From Chthoniobacter sp. (GTDB lineage Bacteria > Verrucomicrobiota > Verrucomicrobiia > Chthoniobacterales > Chthoniobacteraceae): a DNA stretch of 13,724 nucleotides. The DNA lies in assembly GCA_025351065.1 (NCBI GenBank), contig JANXWQ010000034.1, positions 1 to 13,724 of the forward strand. The letters are read 5' to 3'. The notes beneath the pieces were generated by a model. That model searched no databases. It saw only the letters and a list, made by a program, of their open reading frames with translations, and was not told where the DNA came from. Made by a program: the position numbers and the translations under genes. This document shows positions 8,001 through 13,724 of the stretch, in pieces. The stretch's first letter is position 1, and every line of letters starts with the position of its first letter.

Positions 8001-9413
8001 AGCGTGCGCTTCGCCGCCACTTTCGATGCCGCCGGCTCGCCGCGCTACGACATGACCAAGCCGGAAAACCTCGGCCCCGCGGGCGGTCACCCGCCGTCGA
8101 GCGGGGGCAATCAATCGCTCACCGACGCGGGCGGTTGGACGATCCACACCAATGCACCCGAACCCTTCTCGCCCTACAGCCTGGGCGGCACGTTCAAGGG
8201 CGAGCCGCGCTGGAGCTATCCCAGTCCGTGGCCCGGCCTGCACGCCAGCCACGAGGCCGCTGTGCCGGATCGTCCCGGCATGGTCGTGGGCCACACGCGG
8301 CTGCTCGGCGGCTTCGTGCAGGGCAAGGCCGGCCCGATGTTTGCCATCAACTGCAACATGGGAAACATGGTCCTCTTCACCGCCGACGGCCTCTTCGTGA
8401 GCACGCTCTTCCGCGACATTCGCCTCCGTCCGAACTGGGCCGCGCCCGTCGCCACACGCAACATGGACGTGACCGAGGTCTCGCTGCACGACGAGAACTT
8501 CTGGCCGAGCATCACCCAAACCGCCGATGGCCGCATCTTCCTCGTGGACGGCGGCCGCACCAGCCTCGTGCGCGTGGACGGTCTCGAAACGCTCACCCGT
8601 CTGCCCGAGCAAACCGTCACCGTCACCGCCGACGATCTCCAGCGCGCGCGCGACTGGTTTGCCAAAGCCGAGGCCCGCCGACAGCAGCAGCGCGGCAGCG
8701 GCACGCTCAAAATCGCAATGCGCAAAACCGCGCCGCAAGTCGACGGCCAGCTCGACGACTGGCCCGCCGCGACCGACTGGGCCTTCATCGACCGCCGCGG
8801 TACCGCCGCCAACTTCGACAGCAACTCCCGCCCGTACGAAGTCAGCGCCGCCGTGGCCTTGAGCGACACGCACCTTTTCGCCGCCTGGCGCACCACCGAA
8901 AAAGACCTGCTCAACAACAGCGGCGAAACCGCGAACGCGCTCTTCAAGCACGGCGGCTGCCTCGACCTCATGCTCGCCACCGACCCCGCCGCGTCACCCG
9001 ACCGCAGCACGCCTGCGCCCGGCGACCAGCGACTGCTCGTAACGCAGGTCAAAGGCCAGACGCGTGCATTGCTCTACCGCGCCAAAGTCCCCGGCACAAA
9101 AGAGCCCGTCGCCTTCAGCAGCCCGTGGCGCACCATCCATCTTGATGCCGTCGAAGACGTCAGCCAGCAGGTCGCGTTCGCGACCGGCAAGAACGGCAAC
9201 TACGAGATCAGCATCCCGCTCACCGCACTGCACTGGCAGCCCAAGTCCGGCGAAACCTACCTTGCCGATCTCGGCGTCCTGCGCGGCAGCAACGGCCAGA
9301 CGACCCAGCGCGTTTACTGGAGCAACAAAGCCACCGCCATCACCGCCGATGTCCCCAGCGAAGCCGAACTCACGCCGAAGCTGTGGGGTAGGTGGAAGAT
9401 CATCGGGCAGTGA
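5085..9413 (+). CDS. Large secreted multidomain protein with NHL-like propeller, FlgD-like Ig and CBM9-like domains
   Basis: The 1442-residue product starts with a signal peptide (MKCNPLLVTVLLLTLRSALRA, likely cut near residue 21). Residues about 25-350 look like one or two discoidin/F5-8-type beta-sandwiches (for example PEFITLTWPKAVPLSGVCLLW and later STRALRLRIIGG). Residues about 375-465 resemble a FlgD-type Ig-like domain (FTLPEAGMVTLVIED to APGTYKVRGLW). Residues about 500-1190 hold propeller-like blades; three are clear NHL-like strands (PRGLGFDAQGRLLAL, PRHIASDVSGNLFITD, NPNGLAVDSQSRVWVAE). An EF-hand-like DANHDGRPQPAE lies near residue 932. From about 1207 to the end is a CBM9/DOMON-like carbohydrate-binding domain (PQVDGQLDDWPAATDW). 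I see no catalytic domain, so function is unknown; a role in binding or handling extracellular polysaccharide is inferred from the domains. The ATG fits the signal peptide; no Shine-Dalgarno is visible. The TGA is followed one codon later by a second in-frame TGA. Confidence 0.9.
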   Translation: MKCNPLLVTVLLLTLRSALRADDAPDFVPTGGSALDRAAFTQWVDGKETPIAEDAAKGGPGAVVWTAKSKPDWPGVKFGDGRDAGVRHLRIGFTESLAVGSVLVRGGGVLSVLKADSAYPGKVEDESQWMTAERLAAGVVSRKEVDNEGYALWVLPPGTKTRALRFSHAPSPGDREMAGWLGGVWINGQRLGNIAPQALAQSAARDDVSARLVDESNNSTWTTWDNGEKGAALAISPEHPEFITLTWPKAVPLSGVCLLWTGFSAVEVEAFTGGESENVREAAGSSWQRIASRIDMDALYPMALGPHWLAFEKSVSTRALRLRIIGGAKSGHSHLADKVKEGRRVWLGEVMAVSPLSNDAALTTLILPKASEEPPPIPVKFTLPEAGMVTLVIEDTQSKRVRNLVSETPFPAGENTAWWDGSDDLLRDPEAARHGVCNIPTRPVAPGTYKVRGLWHRPVELHYEFSIYNAGKPAWETADKTGCWLTTHTPPTSIAFVPGARTTDGQPLIFMGAFIAEGGHGLQWLREDGTKLGGQGWVGGNWTGAPTLAVDLGANAVADHLCYVGSIWEGELRLTAKTRTFADQPILKQKLSDEADLKRKPASALPVLKGFDGGEKINVLGGIAARDGLLVCSLVRQDELLVVDIKTGKTTAHITLPNPRGLGFDAQGRLLALSGKQLVRFATLTSKPETIIASGLDDPRHIASDVSGNLFITDRGAAHQVKVFSSAGKLTGTIGKPGVPAAGAYEPLQLNNPNGLAVDSQSRVWVAEADNYPRRVSVWSAKGGLVRAFYGPTEYGGGGVLDPQDSTRFYYKGMEFKLDWKAGTDALTRVFARPDPLLGGHYGHYSPDTPLYPAQQKGQRYFTSCYTHTPTNGDDIAFVWQDGAKAARLVAALGNAHSWPALRETEFRSLWPEGTKPNEENPKPEALATFAWTDANHDGRPQPAEVQFFKGQCRGVTVMNDLSFVVARLGESSVRFAATFDAAGSPRYDMTKPENLGPAGGHPPSSGGNQSLTDAGGWTIHTNAPEPFSPYSLGGTFKGEPRWSYPSPWPGLHASHEAAVPDRPGMVVGHTRLLGGFVQGKAGPMFAINCNMGNMVLFTADGLFVSTLFRDIRLRPNWAAPVATRNMDVTEVSLHDENFWPSITQTADGRIFLVDGGRTSLVRVDGLETLTRLPEQTVTVTADDLQRARDWFAKAEARRQQQRGSGTLKIAMRKTAPQVDGQLDDWPAATDWAFIDRRGTAANFDSNSRPYEVSAAVALSDTHLFAAWRTTEKDLLNNSGETANALFKHGGCLDLMLATDPAASPDRSTPAPGDQRLLVTQVKGQTRALLYRAKVPGTKEPVAFSSPWRTIHLDAVEDVSQQVAFATGKNGNYEISIPLTALHWQPKSGETYLADLGVLRGSNGQTTQRVYWSNKATAITADVPSEAELTPKLWGRWKIIGQ

Positions 9414-9419
9414 ACCTGA

Positions 9420-9677
9420 ACGACGACCGTCATCGAGCGCACCACCACGATTACGAAGCCGCCGGTGGTGGTGGAAAAGCCGGTTTACATCGACCGGGTC
9501 GTCGAGAAGCCGGTGATCGTGAAGAAGAAGGTTCTGGTCCCGGCGGTGAAGAAAGTTTTTGTCGATCGACCCGTGATTGTGGAGAAGCCAGTCATCGTGG
9601 AGAAGGCACCGCCCGAGCCGGTGATCATCGAGAAAAAAACCACGACGACGACCACAACCACGGACGGTAAGAAGTAA
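9420..9677 (+). pseudogene. VEKP-repeat reading frame lacking an N-terminal part
   Basis: An 85-codon frame runs from just after a TGA (9417-9419) to the TAA at 9675-9677. Its translation is low-complexity: a Thr-rich start (TTTVIERTTTITKPP), then repeats of the type VVEKPV / VIVEKP with Ile/Val-Lys-Pro, and a TTTTTTTTDGKK end. It has no ATG; the only conventional start is a GTG at 9465, which would cut off the coding-like first part and leave no signal peptide. Its frame is the same as the preceding 1442-residue gene, separated by TGA-ACC-TGA. The simplest reading is a 3' remnant of a small secreted repeat protein that lost its signal-peptide end. Alternatives are a short gene from the GTG, or a C-terminal extension reached by stop readthrough. 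Confidence 0.5.
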
Positions 9678-9701
9678 CAACCAGCGACCGCTTTGTTCAT
9701 C

Positions 9702-9737
9702 AAACCCGCGGGCTTCGGTCCGCGGGTTTGTTTTGTT
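9702..9737 (+). terminator. Rho-independent terminator with UUCG tetraloop
   Basis: AAACCCGCGG (9702-9711) pairs perfectly with CCGCGGGTTT (9720-9729). The stem is extended by a G-T and a C-G pair closing a UUCG tetraloop (C-TTCG-G at 9713-9718), and is followed by GTTTTGTTTG. It ends the rightward unit 25 bp after the VEKP frame, so the large gene and the VEKP frame probably share one transcript. It also insulates this unit from the converging signalling operon. Confidence 0.85.
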
Positions 9738-9904
9738 TGCGGAGAACTTCACTCGGACTCATCGCCGAGGCTTTCGACGGTTTCAATGCGACTGCGCTTT
9801 CTCAGAGAAGAAGCTGAATCCAGAGCAAACCAAGAATTCACGAGAGTGTTCGGCTAACGTTTCCAAACGTCAACCCTTTGGAACTGTGCGCCGCCGGGGC
9901 TTCC

Positions 9905-11410
9905 TTATTCGCGCCGAAGGGCGATCGCAGACAGATCGTCATCGAAAGGCTGGGCATCGGATCCCTGAACGAGTTGGGCGAGCACTCGCGGGAGCAGATT
10001 CGCACTCGCGTTCATCGAAGCCAGGGCGTCCGCGACGGCGAGGTGCGTCAAACGCTCGCTGTCCTTTGCTTTCAAGCTGTGCAGGCCGTCGCTGTAGAGG
10101 AGCGCGACGTCACCGGCAGCGAGTGTCGCGACTGTGACACCCACCTTCATCTCGGGGTGGAGGCCCATCATGGTATTGAGCGACGGCAGTTCTTCGATGA
10201 CGCCGTCGCTCCGCCGGATGAGCAGCGGCGGGTGGCCGGCTCCGGCGAAGGAGAGGTGACCATCGCGATCGATGACAGCGCAGCACGCCGTCATGAAAGA
10301 ATGCCCGCGGATCACCTTGTAAAACTCCTCGTTCACCCGCGCCAGGATCCCGTGGGCGCTGCTGCACGAAGCGCTGGCATGGTCGAACAGCCAGGCGACC
10401 AAAGTCGTCAGGAGCGCTGCGGCCACGCCGTGACCCGTGGCGTCGGCGAGCCAAAACACCCAGACTTCACGATCCAATTGCCGCCAGCCATACACATCGC
10501 CACCGACTTGAATTAGAGGCGCATGGACGGCCTCGACCTGCCAGCCTTCGGGCGTCGGCAGCGCGGCAGCCATCAGGGCTTGCTGGGTGGTGCGCGCGAC
10601 GGCGAGATCGGCTTCGTGCGCCTCGCGCCAGCGCGCCATCTCGGCATTCAGGTCCTGCACGCGACGGTGATTTTCCTGCAACTGCGCGAAGAGGTGCGCC
10701 TCTCGGTCTCTCGCACGCTTCTTCTCTAGGCAGGCACCGGTGCGCGCTTTGAGCAGCGTCGGATTGAAAGGCTTCGGCAGATAATCCTCGGCGCCCAACT
10801 CAATGCAGCGCACCACCGAATCCATTTCGCTCAATGCGGAGATCACGATGACCGGAATGTGGCGCAATACCGGATCGGCCTTGAGGCGCTGCAATACTTC
10901 GTAACCATCCATCTCCGGCATCATGATATCGAGCAGCACGAGGTCGAAGGCGTCCGCACGCAGCCGTTCCAGAGCCAGTCGGCCGTTCTCGGCGGTGGCG
11001 ACCATGTAGCCTTGACGCTTCAAGCGCCGCGAAAGCACGTCACGATTGGCTTCGATGTCATCCACGACCAGCACGAATCCCTGGGCCGTGGAGGAGGTCG
11101 TTTCGCCGGCCACCGAGGTATCGGAAATTTCTTCAGTGGTTGGTTCCGGCTCTAGCGGATCGGGCACGGGCGTGGCTGGCTCAGAGATCGACTGAAAATG
11201 GTTGTTGATCAGCGCCAGCAGTTCCTGTCCAGCAACCTGGGTCTTCTCCAAGTCCGGCACTAAGCTGTGCTGGCCTTGCTCCTGCGCCTGTTCCATGAGC
11301 AGCGCGGAGTAGCCGATGATCTGATTGAGGGGCGTCCGGAGGTCGTGGAGCAGACTCGCGGGCAACGTATGGCGGCCCGCATCGAGGGTGGGGAGTTTGT
11401 GTGCGGTCAC
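9905..11410 (-). CDS. DHp-receiver-PP2C (SpoIIE/RsbU-type) phosphatase fusion
   Basis: This 501-residue cytoplasmic protein has three parts. Residues about 15-72 form a HisKA dimerisation/phosphoacceptor domain with HDLRTPLNQIIGYS (His22), but no ATP-binding kinase domain follows. Residues about 112-228 are a receiver with acidic pair Asp117/118, phosphoacceptor Asp161 (LLDIMMPEMDG), Ser191 and Lys213. A probable coiled-coil linker (about 228-285) leads to a SpoIIE-like PP2C domain to the end, with metal-site motifs VGGDVYGW (Asp305), LADATGHGVAAALLT (Asp323), GHPP, SDG (Asp441) and FDDDLSAIAL. In the family such proteins dephosphorylate Ser/Thr of anti-sigma-factor antagonists when the receiver is phosphorylated; no such partner is in the window. 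The start is GTG at 11410, in a GTGA overlap with the preceding receiver gene and 8-13 bases after a G-rich (GGGGGA) stretch. Confidence 0.92.
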   Translation of the reverse strand: MTAHKLPTLDAGRHTLPASLLHDLRTPLNQIIGYSALLMEQAQEQGQHSLVPDLEKTQVAGQELLALINNHFQSISEPATPVPDPLEPEPTTEEISDTSVAGETTSSTAQGFVLVVDDIEANRDVLSRRLKRQGYMVATAENGRLALERLRADAFDLVLLDIMMPEMDGYEVLQRLKADPVLRHIPVIVISALSEMDSVVRCIELGAEDYLPKPFNPTLLKARTGACLEKKRARDREAHLFAQLQENHRRVQDLNAEMARWREAHEADLAVARTTQQALMAAALPTPEGWQVEAVHAPLIQVGGDVYGWRQLDREVWVFWLADATGHGVAAALLTTLVAWLFDHASASCSSAHGILARVNEEFYKVIRGHSFMTACCAVIDRDGHLSFAGAGHPPLLIRRSDGVIEELPSLNTMMGLHPEMKVGVTVATLAAGDVALLYSDGLHSLKAKDSERLTHLAVADALASMNASANLLPRVLAQLVQGSDAQPFDDDLSAIALRRE

Positions 11411-11805
11411 GGAGTTAGTCCCCCGGCGGAAGCTATCTCGCTCCCGCCTAAAAGTGCCTCAATTTTGCCGAGCAGCCGCGGCAACTCGATCGGCTTAGTG
11501 TCGTAGTCGTCGCAGCCGGCTTCGAGAGCTTTTTCGCGGTCGCTGGACATGGCATGCGCGGTCAGCGCGATCACGGGAATGTGCTGCGTGGCGGCATCGG
11601 CCTTGAGCCGTCGCGTCGCCTCCCAGCCGTCGAGCACGGGCAGGCTCATGTCCATTAAAACTAGATCGGGCGTTTGCGATTGAGCCATCTCTACTCCGCT
11701 TTGGCCGTCCAAGGCCAACACGACCTGATAACCTTTGCGCTCCAGTCGGCGCGATAACATATCGCGGTTCATCTCATTATCTTCGACTAGTAGAATTTTG
11801 GGCAT
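11407..11805 (-). CDS. Stand-alone response regulator receiver (CheY/DivK-like)
   Basis: The 132-residue product is one receiver domain and nothing else. The acidic pair is Glu8/Asp9 (VEDN), the phosphoacceptor is Asp52 in LVLMDMSLPVLDG, Thr82 lies in ALTAHAM, and Lys104 in TKP. All residues needed for phosphorylation are present. With no output domain it probably acts by protein contact or as a phosphate-carrying intermediate. It lies 20 bp after the histidine kinase stop, and its TGA overlaps the GTG of the phosphatase fusion, so the three genes look like one operon. The ATG has no clear Shine-Dalgarno, so translation may depend on coupling. The closest visible relative is the receiver of the next gene (both share NRDxLSRRLxRxGY). 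Confidence 0.93.
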   Translation of the reverse strand: MPKILLVEDNEMNRDMLSRRLERKGYQVVLALDGQSGVEMAQSQTPDLVLMDMSLPVLDGWEATRRLKADAATQHIPVIALTAHAMSSDREKALEAGCDDYDTKPIELPRLLGKIEALLGGSEIASAGGLTP

Positions 11806-11825
11806 GATAAGTTATCGGTCGAGTT

Positions 11826-13724
11826 TCAAGAGGATACGGCAGACGCTTCTTTCCAAGGTGTCGCCATGACGCGCGGCGCAGTATAGTTATCGAGCAAGTC
11901 GCGTAACTGGTGCAGCAATGATTCGTGCGAATCGCCTGTCTTCTGGAGAATTTTCTCCACGTAACCGTTGAGCCGCCGCCGCTCCTCGCTGCTGAGGTCG
12001 TGGGCTGTGACCACCACAATGGGAATCGAGCGCCATTCCTGATGCTTGCGCACCGTCGCGGCGAACTCAAACCCATCCATTTCGGGCATCATGAGGTCGA
12101 GCAGGATCAGGCTGGGACGCATTCGCTCCATGCACTCCAAGGCCACGCGCCCATTCTCAGCTTCGATGACTTTCCATCCCTCTTTTTCCAAAATCGCGCG
12201 GGTCAACTCGCGAATCACCGGGTCGTCCTCGACCAGCAGCACCGGTGACGGCGGGTCCGGGCAGGTGTGTTTATTGAGCAGTTGCGAAAGGCGCGTGCGA
12301 TCCACCGGCTTGGTGGCATAATCAGCGGCGCCGAGGGCGAAGCCGCGTTCGGGGTCGTCCACCATGGTCAGCATGATGACCGGGATGTCACGCAATTCGG
12401 TGTCGGCCTTAAGCGCCGAGAGCACGCTCCAGCCATCCATCTCGGGCATCATCACGTCCAAGGTGATGGCCACTGGCCGCAGTTGTCCCGCCAGGCGCAG
12501 TCCCTCTTGGCCGCTCGCGGCGGTGCGCACGGCAAAGCCTTCCTTGATCAGAAAACGCTGGATCAAGTCGCGCTGCACCGGGTCGTCGTCGATCACCAGC
12601 ACGCAGGTCGCGGGTGGCAGTAATTCGGCGTTATCCCCGCTGCTGATTTCGGCGGAAGCAATGGCGCCCGCAGCGGCCTCACCGGCCGCCTCGGACTTCA
12701 CTTCGCTAACGATAGCAGGCAACTTGATGGTGAAGATACTGCCCTCGCCCGGGACGCTATGCACCGTCACGTCGCCGCCCATAATCTGGCAGAAGCGGCG
12801 CGTGAGCGCCAACCCGAGACCAGTGCCGCCAAATCTGCGCGTCGTCGAGGCATCCGCCTGGGTGAAGTCCCGGAAGAGCTTGACGATCTGCTCCGGGCTG
12901 AGGCCGATGCCGGTGTCCGTCACGCGAAAGACAATCCACTCAGTCGTATCCATTTTCTCACGTCCAGCTTCGAGGGTGATCTTGCCATTGCTCGTGAACT
13001 TGGCGGCATTGGATAAGAGATTGAACAACGCCTGGCGAACCTTGATCTGGTCAGCGTGCATCACGCCCAGGTCAGACGCGCATTCGATGTGCAGCACGTT
13101 GACGTTCTTCTCGACGATGGGCCGGACGGTGGAAGCAACCTCATCAATCATCTCAGTCAGGTCGAAGCTTTCGAGAAACAACTCCATCTTGCCGGCTTCA
13201 ATCTTGGATAAGTCGAGGATGTCATTGATCAGCGCCAGCAGGTGCTTGCCAGCCGCATTGATCTTTTTGAGGTCGCCGCCGAAGTCATCCAGTTCCCGCT
13301 CGGCCGCTTCTTCCTGCAGCATCTCGGAATAGCCCAGTATCGCATTCAGCGGCGTGCGCAGCTCGTGACTCATCGTCGCCAGGAAGGTGCTCTTGGCGCG
13401 ATTGGCTTGCTGCAGCGATTGCTCGTAACGTTTGCGTTCCGTGACATCGCGGGCCGCGGCGAACACACCCTGCAGCTTTCGGTCGCGGTCGTAGAAGGTC
13501 GTCGCGTTGTAGGACACCACGGTTTCCTTGCCGTTCCTGGCGCGGGCGGTGAGTTCGTAGTCGGTGAGCTTGCGTTCGCCCAAGACCAGCTTGATGCCGG
13601 CCTCGGCCCGGTCGGGGTCAGTGAAGTAGGCCTTGAACGGCGCGCCGATCAGCTCGTCGCGCGTGCACCCGGTCAACGCCTCCATCTGCTTGTTCACGTC
13701 GGTAATGATGCCGCGCGGGTCGGT
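11826..13724 (-). CDS. Hybrid PAS-histidine kinase with two C-terminal receivers (5' end off window)
   Basis: The frame is open through the right edge (632 codons visible). A GTG at 13697 could serve as a start, but the nine codons before it (TDPRGIITD) complete the beginning of a PAS domain, so the true start lies outside. Numbering from that GTG: PAS to about 87 (ending RDVTERKR), HisKA with phosphoacceptor His111 (MSHELRTPLNAILGYS), HATPase with N box NLLSNAAKF (Asn230), G1 DTGIGL and G2 GGTGLGLAL, then an Ala/Glu-rich linker. Receiver 1 has Asp414 (LDVMMPEMDG) and Lys463; receiver 2 has Asp534 (LDLMMPEMDG) and VEKILQK in place of the usual KP. No transmembrane segment is visible, but the N-terminus is missing. 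It probably senses a signal through PAS and feeds phosphate to its own receivers and to the two genes behind it. No Hpt domain is present in the window. Confidence 0.93.
   Translation of the reverse strand, partial: TDPRGIITDVNKQMEALTGCTRDELIGAPFKAYFTDPDRAEAGIKLVLGERKLTDYELTARARNGKETVVSYNATTFYDRDRKLQGVFAAARDVTERKRYEQSLQQANRAKSTFLATMSHELRTPLNAILGYSEMLQEEAAERELDDFGGDLKKINAAGKHLLALINDILDLSKIEAGKMELFLESFDLTEMIDEVASTVRPIVEKNVNVLHIECASDLGVMHADQIKVRQALFNLLSNAAKFTSNGKITLEAGREKMDTTEWIVFRVTDTGIGLSPEQIVKLFRDFTQADASTTRRFGGTGLGLALTRRFCQIMGGDVTVHSVPGEGSIFTIKLPAIVSEVKSEAAGEAAAGAIASAEISSGDNAELLPPATCVLVIDDDPVQRDLIQRFLIKEGFAVRTAASGQEGLRLAGQLRPVAITLDVMMPEMDGWSVLSALKADTELRDIPVIMLTMVDDPERGFALGAADYATKPVDRTRLSQLLNKHTCPDPPSPVLLVEDDPVIRELTRAILEKEGWKVIEAENGRVALECMERMRPSLILLDLMMPEMDGFEFAATVRKHQEWRSIPIVVVTAHDLSSEERRRLNGYVEKILQKTGDSHESLLHQLRDLLDNYTAPRVMATPWKEASAVSS

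Noticed and set aside
9857..9870. ACGTTTCCAAACGT palindrome downstream of the phosphatase gene
   Set aside because: The two-base centre cannot form a terminator hairpin and no T-run follows on either strand; it could be an operator, but it lies at a 3' end with no promoter in sight.
1..13724. CRISPR arrays, insertion sequences, toxin-antitoxin or phage-defence genes
   Set aside because: No regularly spaced repeats, transposase or integrase motifs, or recognisable defence domains are visible on either strand.

Overview
The window is GC-rich and reads like a chromosomal segment of a Verrucomicrobiota bacterium or a close relative in the PVC group. This placement is inferred from three things: the ActA/ActB type, a very large secreted protein with NHL-like and CBM9-like domains, and starts that mostly lack a clear Shine-Dalgarno. 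No rRNA or taxonomic marker gene is present, so the placement is moderate only.

Layout. (1) Positions 1-3299, minus strand: the first two genes of an alternative complex III (quinol:cytochrome c oxidoreductase) operon, actA (pentaheme cytochrome c) and actB (Tat-exported iron-sulfur / molybdopterin-oxidoreductase-like subunit). actB runs off the left edge. A perfect TGTGA-N6-TCACA palindrome lies about 80 bp upstream of actA and is a likely CRP-family operator. (2) Positions 3300-5084: about 1.8 kb with no convincing protein gene. It holds the 5' half of a tRNA-Thr(UGU) gene that stops just after the anticodon loop, two terminator-like hairpins read leftward, and a structure-rich block. (3) Positions 5085-9413, plus strand: one gene for a 1442-residue secreted multidomain protein with predicted binding and scaffold modules and no catalytic domain I recognise. 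Right behind it, in the same frame after two closely spaced TGA codons, is a Val-Glu-Lys-Pro repeat reading frame without an N-terminal part. A strong UUCG-loop terminator closes this unit. (4) Positions 9905-13724, minus strand: a compact signalling operon of a PAS-histidine kinase with two receivers (5' end off the window), a stand-alone receiver, and a DHp-receiver-PP2C/SpoIIE phosphatase fusion.

How the parts work together. ActA and ActB would pass electrons from quinol to periplasmic cytochromes, with the remaining subunits expected beyond position 1. The signalling genes appear co-transcribed (20 bp gap, then a 4 bp overlap) and probably form a phosphorelay ending in a PP2C-type phosphatase, a class that usually controls anti-sigma-antagonist partner switching. 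The segment from the broken tRNA to the broken VEKP frame (about 3751-9419) is bounded by two truncated features and may be an inserted or rearranged block. No integrase or transposase is visible, so this remains an inference.
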